From: an uncultured Collinsella sp.
GTDB lineage: Bacteria; Actinomycetota; Coriobacteriia; Coriobacteriales; Coriobacteriaceae
Length of the DNA: 33,327 bases
Direction: 5' to 3'
NCBI GenBank assembly: GCA_902496845.1
Contig: CABVCJ010000017.1
Location: 1-33,327 of the forward strand
The position numbers and the translations under genes were made by a program. Shown one piece after another: positions 1 through 6,707 of this stretch. Position 1 is the first letter of the stretch. The number at the start of each line of letters is the position of its first letter. The notes below the pieces were generated by a model. That model was not told the DNA's origin and searched no databases. It saw nothing but the letters and a program-made list of their open reading frames with translations.

Positions 1-26
1 CCGGTGGGGCATTTTTGCCCCACCGG
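1..26 (-). terminator. Hairpin at the 3' end of the hydrogenase operon
   Basis: A perfect 10-bp stem (1-10 pairing with 17-26) with a 6-nt loop lies 14 nt past the stop codon of the last hydrogenase gene. Its position and strength fit an intrinsic terminator. The T-tract that would follow on the minus strand falls outside the window, so termination cannot be confirmed. Confidence 0.6.
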
Positions 27-39
27 CCCCGTCTTCGCG

Positions 40-381
40 CTACTCCGGCTTGGTTTCTACCGTGGGAGTCTTGTTCGCCGCAACTGGAGTACGGGCGATG
101 TCCATAGTCAGGCAGTGTTTGGGACAGCTTTCGATACACTCGCCGCATACCACGCAGGCATACGGATCGATCGACCAGGTACCGCCCTTGCGATCGACCG
201 CGAGCGCGCCCGCCGGGCAGCGACGCGCGCACATGCCGCAGCAAATGCACACGTCCATGTCATTGACGATGTGCCCGCGCAAGCGTTTGGGCGCCGCGAG
301 CTCCTCCTGCGGATAGCACACCGTCACCGGCTGCTTGGCCATAGAACCCAAGGCCGTCTTGGCAAATGTCAGTAAACTCAT
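40..381 (-). CDS. echF: Ech-type hydrogenase ferredoxin-like subunit (2x[4Fe-4S])
   Basis: This 113-residue polyferredoxin subunit (NuoI/HycF/EchF family) would carry electrons from reduced ferredoxin to the hydrogenase small subunit on the cytoplasmic face of the membrane complex. Two classical cluster motifs are visible: C45-C48-C51-C55 followed by Pro, and C76-C79-C82-C86 followed by Pro. The last 15 or so residues are a Thr/Pro/Lys tail without structure. The gene is the last of the operon. It starts 7 nt after the stop of the large-subunit gene, with an AGGTAGG-like ribosome site. Length and cluster count match EchF rather than the longer NuoI. The family assignment is firm; the Ech name rests on the operon. 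Confidence 0.88.
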   Translation of the reverse strand: MSLLTFAKTALGSMAKQPVTVCYPQEELAAPKRLRGHIVNDMDVCICCGMCARRCPAGALAVDRKGGTWSIDPYACVVCGECIESCPKHCLTMDIARTPVAANKTPTVETKPE

Positions 382-388
382 GCCGCGC

Positions 389-1477
389 CTACCTTTCCGT
401 GCAGCTAATGCAGGGGTCGATGGTCAGGATAATCATGGGCACGTTGGCAAGGAGCACGCCCTGCAGCGCATGCGTCAGACCCGCCAGGTTCTGCGACGTC
501 GGCGTGCGCACGCGAAAACGGTCCAGATTCTTGGTGCCGTTACCGCGCACATAGTAATACGCCTCGCCACGCGGCTGCTCAATCACAACCTCGCCGCGCG
601 CGCCGTCGGCCGGCGTGAGCTTGGTGCGCCCACCGATACCGTCGTGCGGGATCTTGCCCACAAGCTCCTTGATGATGTCCATGGCCTGCGTGACCTCGGC
701 ACAACGCACCTGACAGCGGGCATAGCAATCGCCGTCGGTAGCAACGATAGGCTCAAACGCGGCCAGGTCCGCATAGGCGCCGTCGCCGAACATGCGCACG
801 TCGTAATCCACGCCCGAAGCGCGACCGAACGGGCCGACCATCGACAAATCCAGCGCGTCCTTCTTGCTGATCACGCCCACGCCATGCAGGCGCTCGCCAC
901 AGCTGGCGTCGTCCAAAAACGTATGCACCAGGGCCTCGTAGTCGGGACGCATGGCATCGAGCGTCTGGACAATACCCGCCAGCTCGGAGTCCTCGATGTC
1001 GTGCTTAAGGCCGCCGATCTCGTTAATCGAAAGGATCACGCGACCACCGCACGTGCTCTCGAAAATCTTGAGAATCTGCTCGCGCAGGGTCCACGACCGA
1101 TAGAACAGCGCCTCGAAGCCAAAGGCATCGGCGAGCAGGCCCAGCCACAGCAGATGCGAGTGGATGCGCGAAAGCTCGTGCAAAATGGTGCGGATATACT
1201 GCGCGCGGCCGGGCACCTCGATGTCGAGCATGCGCTCGCAGGCGCTGGCATAGCCGTAGCTGTGGCCCACGGCGCAGATGCCGCAGATGCGCTCGGCGAT
1301 GTAGCCAAACTGATGCATGTCGCGCTTTTCGGTTAGCTTCTCGAGCCCGCGGTGCACAAAGCCGATCTGCGGAATTGCCTCGATGACGCGGTCGTCCTCG
1401 ATCACCAGGTCCAGATGAAGCGGCTCGGGCAGCACCGGGTGTTGCGGGCCAAACGGAATAACGGAGCGATGTGCCAT
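389..1477 (-). CDS. echE: Group 4 [NiFe] hydrogenase large (catalytic) subunit
   Basis: This 362-residue protein of the NuoD/HycE/EchE family holds the active site that reduces protons or oxidises H2. Both nickel-binding pairs are present: RICGIC near the N-terminus (C65, C68) and DPCISC at the C-terminus (C356, C359). Complex I NuoD lacks these cysteines, so this is a true hydrogenase and not a complex I subunit. The protein ends only three residues after the last cysteine, at TER. The usual C-terminal peptide removed by a maturation protease is therefore absent. A GGAGG site lies 10 nt before the ATG, inside the end of the preceding gene, with a 5-nt intergenic gap. No Hyp maturation genes are in the window. 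Confidence 0.93.
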   Translation of the reverse strand: MAHRSVIPFGPQHPVLPEPLHLDLVIEDDRVIEAIPQIGFVHRGLEKLTEKRDMHQFGYIAERICGICAVGHSYGYASACERMLDIEVPGRAQYIRTILHELSRIHSHLLWLGLLADAFGFEALFYRSWTLREQILKIFESTCGGRVILSINEIGGLKHDIEDSELAGIVQTLDAMRPDYEALVHTFLDDASCGERLHGVGVISKKDALDLSMVGPFGRASGVDYDVRMFGDGAYADLAAFEPIVATDGDCYARCQVRCAEVTQAMDIIKELVGKIPHDGIGGRTKLTPADGARGEVVIEQPRGEAYYYVRGNGTKNLDRFRVRTPTSQNLAGLTHALQGVLLANVPMIILTIDPCISCTER

Positions 1478-1482
1478 GGACC

Positions 1483-2199
1483 TTACGCCTCCTTTTTCTG
1501 CTTGTCGCGGGCGGCCTTGGCAGCAAGCGCCGCGCGGACCTTGGCCGCTTTCTCGGGATCCATGGCGGCGAGCTTTGCCTCCATCTCGGCAGCCTTGAGC
1601 GCGGCCTTGGCAGCGGCATCGTCATGCTGAGCATCGGAGCCGGTAGCCGCAGCGGGCTGGGCGGCAACAGCGTTCGCAGCATCGCCGGCACCCGCGGCGC
1701 CCTCCCCCGCAGCAGCAGCGGCAGCGGCCTTCTCGGCCGCAGCCTTGCGCGCCTTGGCCTCTGCGGCGGCACGGACCTTCATGGCTTTCTCGCGCGCGGC
1801 CTTCACCTCGGGTGTGATAACGCTCATGGGCTCGGCAGTCGAGACCTGGTAGAAAAAGCCCTTGAAGTCGAGCTGCATGTCGGTGATGGCAAGGCCAAAC
1901 AGGTCATGCGCCTCGTTCTCAAACGGGAATACCGCCGGATAGTACGAGCTGATGGACGGAATCTCCTGATACTGATCGATACCCTCGACTACCAGGTTCT
2001 CAATCGCATAGTTTCCGTCCCGCGCGATATGCTCCTGAGCAGCACGAACGTTGATAAACGTATAGACCAGGCGATACGTGCCGTCGTCGACGTTGCGCTC
2101 GGCATGCATTTGCACAAAGCGCGCGCCGACGCCCTTGAGCGCCTGGACATGCGACAGGAGCTCGTCGATCCCGACGGTGGTATAGATAGCCTTCTGCAT
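1483..2199 (-). CDS. echD: Hydrogenase NuoC-like subunit with Ala/Lys-rich tail
   Basis: This is the NuoC (30 kDa)/EchD-like subunit, a structural part of the peripheral arm that packs against the large subunit. Residues 1 to about 130 carry the family fold, with the recognisable FPFENEAHDLFGL stretch near residues 91-103. From about 131 to 238 the protein becomes a low-complexity Ala/Lys/Glu-rich segment, probably helical or coiled coil, with several runs of alanine. EchD and NuoC proteins normally stop soon after the conserved motif, so the tail of roughly 100 residues is unusual. The start codon overlaps the preceding stop (TAATG, at 2197-2201), so translation is coupled to the small subunit. 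Confidence 0.87.
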   Translation of the reverse strand: MQKAIYTTVGIDELLSHVQALKGVGARFVQMHAERNVDDGTYRLVYTFINVRAAQEHIARDGNYAIENLVVEGIDQYQEIPSISSYYPAVFPFENEAHDLFGLAITDMQLDFKGFFYQVSTAEPMSVITPEVKAAREKAMKVRAAAEAKARKAAAEKAAAAAAAGEGAAGAGDAANAVAAQPAAATGSDAQHDDAAAKAALKAAEMEAKLAAMDPEKAAKVRAALAAKAARDKQKKEA

Positions 2200-2816
2200 T
2201 ACTCGGCCTCCTTTGCAGCGGCGGGCGTCTCAGCAGATGCGTCGCCAGCGACGGGCGCGGCGGGCTTCCCGGCAGGCGCGTCACCGGCACCGTCAGCCCC
2301 GGCCCCCGCAGCCACAAATCCGTCCTCGCCCAGCTCAACGCCGCCATCCCAGGTAGCAGCACCGCCCACGGTAAGCGGGTCACCGCCAGCACGCATCACG
2401 GCCTCCTTCTGATCCAGGATGCCGCACGCCTCCACGATGGCATCAATCACCGTCTCGGGACGAATGGCGCACCCGGGCGCGTATACGTCCACGGGAATCG
2501 CGCGGTCCACGCCTCCGATCACGTTGTAGGCATCGCGGAATACGCCGCCCGAGCACGCGCAGATGCCGCACGCCACCACGCACTTGGGCTCGAGCATCTG
2601 GTTGTAGATCTGGCGCACGACGGGCAGGTTCTGGGCATTGACCGACCCCGTCACCAAAAAGATGTCCGCATGCTTGGGGTTGCCGGTGTTGACCACGCCA
2701 AAGCGCTCCGCATCGAACAGCGGCGTGAGCGAGGCCAGCACCTCGATATCGCATCCGTTGCAGCTTGAGCCGTCGTAATGAATAACCCACGGCGAGCGCG
2801 ACATTTTATGATCCAT
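2199..2816 (-). CDS. echC: Hydrogenase small (NuoB-like) subunit
   Basis: This 205-residue NuoB/HycG/EchC-type subunit binds the proximal [4Fe-4S] cluster next to the NiFe site. Candidate ligands are C19 and C22 (SCNGC), C83 (with neighbours in the motif ACGICACSGG) and C116 (APGC followed by AIRPE). The catalytic-core part ends near residue 145. About 60 further residues are Gly/Ala/Pro/Glu-rich, parallel to the tail of the next subunit. GGAGG lies 8 nt before the first ATG, which supports that start over the second Met at codon 5. The gap to the upstream fusion gene is 12 nt. Confidence 0.9.
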   Translation of the reverse strand: MDHKMSRSPWVIHYDGSSCNGCDIEVLASLTPLFDAERFGVVNTGNPKHADIFLVTGSVNAQNLPVVRQIYNQMLEPKCVVACGICACSGGVFRDAYNVIGGVDRAIPVDVYAPGCAIRPETVIDAIVEACGILDQKEAVMRAGGDPLTVGGAATWDGGVELGEDGFVAAGAGADGAGDAPAGKPAAPVAGDASAETPAAAKEAE

Positions 2817-2828
2817 GGATGCCGCCTC

Positions 2829-5711
2829 CTAAATAAACACGTCGACGAGGATGGGCATAAGGTTGAGCAGGCCAAACACCAGCGCCACGCCCCATCCGAG
2901 CTTAAAGCAGCTGCGCCAGGTACTGCGTGCGAAGGTGTTGTCGATAAGCACCTCGACAAAGTACGTCGCGGCCATCACGACCAGGGCTACCACCCAGCTC
3001 ACCGGGTTGCCCCAAACAAAGAACATGCCCACCCACATCAAAAACAGCACGGTCTCGCACCAGTGCATAAGGGTCATCTTGGCCAGCGTGCCGCCGCTCA
3101 TCTCGGTGGCGACGCCCTGAACGATCTCCTGATGCGCGTGATGCGAGTACGAAAGATCGAACGGCGACTTGCGTAGCTTGATGGTAAGTACCGCGAGCAG
3201 CGCGAGGAAAATGGGCGCGCTGTACACGATGATGGGGGCCGACTGCCCCGTCACGGCGATGGAATCGAAGCTGTCGGTGGCAAGGTACAGGCCCACGCTC
3301 ATCAGCAGAACGGCGGGCTCGTAACTCATGACCTGCAGCAGCTCGCGGTCGGCACCGACCTGGGCAAACGGGCTTTGCGTCGAGGCGGACGCCAGCACCA
3401 CAAAGATCGCGGCGAGCGTCACCATAAAGGCGCACAGCAGCGTGTTGGAGCCCGACACAAAGATGCCGCCGCCCACCACGGTAAAGATGAGCGCGCATGC
3501 CATATAGGTATCGTCCATGGTATTTACGCTGGCAGGGGCCTTGCGCAGCAGCTTGGCAACATCGTAGAAGGGCTGCAGCAGGCGCGGGCCCACGCGGCCC
3601 TGCATGCGAGCCGAAAGCTTACGGTCAAGACCGTCGATCAGGCCGCCCACAAGCGGCGCCAGCAAGGCAAACGCCACGGTGCCAATAAAGATGCCCACGA
3701 CGCCCGAACCTTCAAAATACTTGCCGCGCAGCACCGAGGGCGCACTCATGGCAAGCCGCTCGGGCCCAATCCACGCGCAACACAGCAGCGCAAACAAGAT
3801 AATGCTGCAGCACACGACGCTGCCCGCGGGGCCAATACGCTTCTCGCCAAGGGCGTCCTCCGAGTACCAATTGCGCTTTTCGGCCTTCACCTCGTGCCCC
3901 ATCGAGCCGCGGAAATGGCGATATTTGTCGGTTCCCACGCCCGAAAGATATACGTTTACGTGCGGTTTGTTGCTCACGCGGAACGACGTCAGCAGCACCA
4001 CGGCAATAAACGCCACGATAACCACCATCAGATACATGGCGTCCTTACCGATAACGTACGGCACGCGGCCAAACACCATGGCCAAGTAAGGCGACACCAA
4101 ACCGCTCGAAATAATCGGGAAGGCCACGCAGCACAGAATCAGCAGCGCGGCGATGGTGTTGAGGGCCACCCATTCGGTCTTATGGACATTGACCTCAACG
4201 TTTTGAGCCGTGGGGTCGACGCCCGAAAGCTTGGCGAGCCACTTGCCCCAGAAGTAAAACGTCGCGGCCGAGCCAAAGGCAAGCACCATGATCATGAGCA
4301 CGTTGCCGGTCTGCGCAAACGCCACCAGGGCGCCCCACTTGGACACGAGCATGCCAAACGGCGCCACAAACATGCCCATGATGCCCAGCATCATCAGGCG
4401 CGTCAGGTGCGGCATGCGGCTGAACATACCGTCCATGTCCTCGATATTGCGGCTGCCGATATGATGCTCGGCCGTACCCACGCACAGGAACAGCAGCGAC
4501 TTGGCCACCGTGTGGAACAGGATCAGGAAGATGGCCGCCCATACGGCCTCGGGCGCGCCGACACCCAAACAGGCACTGATGAGGCCCAAGTTGGAAATGG
4601 TGGAGTACGCGAGCACGCGTTTGGCGTTGCTCTGCGAGATGGCCATGAGGGCGGCAAGCAAAAACGTGATGGCGCCCACGCTCGTGACCATAAAGCCAGT
4701 CACGGGATAGATGGCATAGAGCGGGCTGAGCTTGACCATCAGGAACACGCCGGCTTTGACCATGGTTGACGAGTGCAGCAGGGCGCTCGTGGGCGTGGGG
4801 GCAACCATGGCACCCAGCAGCCAAGTGTGGAACGGCATCTGTGCGGCCTTGGTGAGTGCGGCGAGCGACAGCAGAATGACCGGCATCACCAGCAGCGCGG
4901 ATTGCGCGGTTCCGGCGCCGGAAAGCTCAATCATGCCCGAGATGGTCAGCGGCATACCGTTAACGTGCAGGTACATGAGTCCGGCCAAAAACGCGATGCC
5001 GCCCAGCATATTGAGGATAATCTGGGTGAAGGCGTTCTTGATGGCCTCGGGCGTGCGCGTGTAGCCAATCATGAGGAACGAGCACACGGTGGTGATTTCC
5101 CAGCCGCAGAACAACCACTCAAGGTTGTCGCTCGTCACGATGACGAACATGGCCGAGAGGAACAGGAACATAAGCGCCAGGAACTGCGGGCGTCGGTCGG
5201 GCGCAGTCTGCCCGCGCAGCGCAGCCTCGTGCTCGTCATGGGCCTGGAAGTCCTTCATGTAGCCCAGGGCATACACGCAGATTAGGCTGCCGACAATGCC
5301 GACGGCGAGGACCATGATCACGCTCATGTAGTCCAGGTAGAGCGGCGTTGCGGTGACGGCTTCGGCCGCGGGCAGTGTCATGGTTGCAAAGGCGAGCGAG
5401 CCCACCAGCTGGACTATGCCGAGCACCGTGGTGAGCACGTTCCTATATTTGTACGCGTTGTACAGGATGACGGCGCACAGAATGACATCGATGGCGGAGC
5501 TGATGATCGAGAGCACATGCGAGGTGCCGGAGGCAACCTCAAAGCTCTGCGGGCCCGCGCCAAAAAACATGACGGCGACTACAACTGTCACCGCCATAAT
5601 GATGCCGGAACCTATGAGCCCCACCGCATCGCGGGCGCGGTCACCGCGCGCGAGCAGCATGCCCAGCGCCGGTACCAGCGGAAACAGGGTAAGGAAATAC
5701 AGTAGCGTCAT
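2829..5711 (-). CDS. Fused NuoL-like/NuoH-like membrane subunit (EchA-EchB fusion)
   Basis: This is a 960-residue polytopic membrane protein. Residues 1 to about 640 are a NuoL/HyfB/EchA-type ion-translocating subunit. They include the stretch around ALTKAAQMPFHTWLLGAM and the following LLHSSTMVKAGVFL helix with its conserved lysine. Residues of about 650-960 are a NuoH/HycD/EchB-type anchor, with RMQGRVGP near 690-700, ADRELLQVMSYEP, and KSPFDLSYSHHAHQEIVQG near 850-870. In described Ech and Hyc complexes these are separate polypeptides. Here one uninterrupted reading frame joins them through a hydrophilic linker at about 600-640. It is the first gene of the operon, with GGGGGAG ahead of the ATG. 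The complex would couple electron flow to H+ or Na+ pumping. Domain calls are firm; the ion is unknown. Confidence 0.9.
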   Translation of the reverse strand: MTLLYFLTLFPLVPALGMLLARGDRARDAVGLIGSGIIMAVTVVVAVMFFGAGPQSFEVASGTSHVLSIISSAIDVILCAVILYNAYKYRNVLTTVLGIVQLVGSLAFATMTLPAAEAVTATPLYLDYMSVIMVLAVGIVGSLICVYALGYMKDFQAHDEHEAALRGQTAPDRRPQFLALMFLFLSAMFVIVTSDNLEWLFCGWEITTVCSFLMIGYTRTPEAIKNAFTQIILNMLGGIAFLAGLMYLHVNGMPLTISGMIELSGAGTAQSALLVMPVILLSLAALTKAAQMPFHTWLLGAMVAPTPTSALLHSSTMVKAGVFLMVKLSPLYAIYPVTGFMVTSVGAITFLLAALMAISQSNAKRVLAYSTISNLGLISACLGVGAPEAVWAAIFLILFHTVAKSLLFLCVGTAEHHIGSRNIEDMDGMFSRMPHLTRLMMLGIMGMFVAPFGMLVSKWGALVAFAQTGNVLMIMVLAFGSAATFYFWGKWLAKLSGVDPTAQNVEVNVHKTEWVALNTIAALLILCCVAFPIISSGLVSPYLAMVFGRVPYVIGKDAMYLMVVIVAFIAVVLLTSFRVSNKPHVNVYLSGVGTDKYRHFRGSMGHEVKAEKRNWYSEDALGEKRIGPAGSVVCCSIILFALLCCAWIGPERLAMSAPSVLRGKYFEGSGVVGIFIGTVAFALLAPLVGGLIDGLDRKLSARMQGRVGPRLLQPFYDVAKLLRKAPASVNTMDDTYMACALIFTVVGGGIFVSGSNTLLCAFMVTLAAIFVVLASASTQSPFAQVGADRELLQVMSYEPAVLLMSVGLYLATDSFDSIAVTGQSAPIIVYSAPIFLALLAVLTIKLRKSPFDLSYSHHAHQEIVQGVATEMSGGTLAKMTLMHWCETVLFLMWVGMFFVWGNPVSWVVALVVMAATYFVEVLIDNTFARSTWRSCFKLGWGVALVFGLLNLMPILVDVFI

Positions 5712-5739
5712 ACCATCACTCCCCCATGCAAAAACGCTG

Positions 5740-5766
5740 CAATTGTTTAACGTTATAGCTCAATTG
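5740..5766. promoter_or_regulatory. Paired CAATTG boxes upstream of the hydrogenase operon
   Basis: Two identical self-complementary CAATTG hexamers start at 5740 and 5761, exactly 21 bp (two helical turns) apart. They lie 29-55 nt upstream of the first hydrogenase start codon. A TATAAC-like hexamer lies between them on the minus strand. This is compatible with a dimeric operator over a promoter, but no known regulator consensus was recognised. Confidence 0.25.
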
Positions 5767-5850
5767 AGGAGTAGCGGCGGCGGGTTTTCGGTCAACTGGG
5801 GAGTTTTAGGCGTACGGGGTAAGGGTACGTCCGCTTTGGAGCAGTGGCGC

Positions 5851-5879
5851 GGCAAGAAAAATGCGCCCCTGTGGGCGCA
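5851..5879 (-). terminator. Intrinsic terminator of the orphan HTH gene
   Basis: A 7-bp stem (5862-5868 with 5873-5879, 4-nt loop) is followed on the minus strand by five T residues and a further short T run. It sits 12 nt past the stop codon of the HTH gene and would separate it from the hydrogenase operon. Confidence 0.75.
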
Positions 5880-5891
5880 CCATCCCGTTCG

Positions 5892-6296
5892 CTATTCCGC
5901 CTTTTTAACGCGCGGCTTGCGACCGCGCGGCTTATCGACCAGTGCGGACTCACCGCTCTCGCGGTACTGGCGGCACCAAGCCTTGACCGAAGACTCGCTA
6001 GGAATCTTGTGCTTGATCATAGCCTCGCGAACCGTCAGGCCGTTTTCCAAACGGTCCTTAACCACGGCGAGCTTTACGTCGTACGAATAGGTGTGATGAC
6101 GAGCGCCCGCATTGAGCACGGCGTCGGCACCGCCCACGGCATATGCGCGGGCCCACTGACGAGCCGTGGCCTGGGGAATGCCAAGCTTTGCGGCGAGGGC
6201 GCGGTGACCGACCCCCTCTTGGAGGATCTCGACGGCGCGCTGCCTAACCTCGGGCGCATGCGTGCGAGTCCTAGTTGCTTCCGACATACCTGCCAC
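5892..6296 (-). CDS. Orphan double helix-turn-helix protein (IS150 OrfA-like)
   Basis: This 134-residue protein has two successive helix-turn-helix units of the homeodomain-like transposase type. One lies at about residues 15-55 (VRQRAVEILQEGVGHRALAA and on). The second is at about 70-120 (TYSYDVKLAVVKDRLENGL, then SVKAWCRQYRESGESAL). A basic tail RGRKPRVKKAE follows. The arrangement matches OrfA (InsJ) of IS150/IS3 elements. No OrfB integrase follows; a terminator closes the gene instead, so it is either a relic or a domesticated DNA-binding protein. The GTG start at 6296 has AAGG 7 nt upstream. An internal ATG at 6287 is an alternative. Function is not known. Confidence 0.7.
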   Translation of the reverse strand: MAGMSEATRTRTHAPEVRQRAVEILQEGVGHRALAAKLGIPQATARQWARAYAVGGADAVLNAGARHHTYSYDVKLAVVKDRLENGLTVREAMIKHKIPSESSVKAWCRQYRESGESALVDKPRGRKPRVKKAE

Positions 6297-6564
6297 TTCT
6301 TAGCCTTAACCGTTAATCTGCTTTCTTACGTGCTTGTTAGATAGTAGCATTTTGCTGTTCCCGCGTAACAGTTAATTGAAAATCGTAACAGCGGCATCTG
6401 GGTATTTGCCATTCATTTGCAACAGTTCTTTAGGCTTTATTTACGCAGCTAGTTGGCTCGCGGCTCATTGACGGTGTTTTACCAACCAGATGGGTATCTT
6501 TTTGTTTGGCTGGTATGGTTTATGCAATTATTAACCCCTCGTCAGTCCGCACCTAACATGTCAG

Positions 6565-6624
6565 CTTTCCACTTACTTTCCAGCTTTCCACCTTAGGTGG
6601 AAAGCTAAGTGGAAAGTTGGAAAG
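6565..6624. repeat. Compound dyad of six CTTTCC motifs
   Basis: A perfect palindrome (6582-6606, 12-bp arms around one central base) is embedded in a larger dyad. Three CTTTCC copies start at 6565, 6576 and 6584. Three GGAAAG copies start at 6599, 6611 and 6619. The rest of the interval between the orphan HTH gene and the surface operon (6297-6660) holds only AT-rich DNA with two GTAACAG copies near 6365 and 6384. A weak TACTAT -10-like hexamer (6342-6347, minus strand) could belong to the HTH gene. No gene is visible there. The dyad could be an operator or the end of a lost mobile element. Confidence 0.6.
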
Positions 6625-6660
6625 TTGGTGGGTAGCTGGGGCAGCAGCAGGCCAGGCGAA

Positions 6661-6696
6661 CAAGAAAAAAGGGCGGCAACCGGGTAATTGCCGCCC
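6661..6696 (-). terminator. Intrinsic terminator of the surface operon
   Basis: A 9-bp GC-rich stem (6671-6679 with 6688-6696, 8-nt loop) is followed on the minus strand by six T residues. It starts 12 nt after the stop codon of the giant surface-protein gene. It is a clear Rho-independent terminator and marks the end of the four-gene operon. Confidence 0.9.
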
Positions 6697-6707
6697 CTTT
6701 CACGGGA

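Noticed and set aside
40..5711. Respiratory complex I fragment
   Set aside because: The large subunit has both nickel-binding CxxC pairs, which NuoD lacks, and there are no NuoE/F/G genes. A group 4 hydrogenase explains all five genes.
5892..6296. Complete IS3-family insertion sequence
   Set aside because: No OrfB integrase, no terminal inverted repeats bounding the gene and no target duplication were found; a terminator follows directly.
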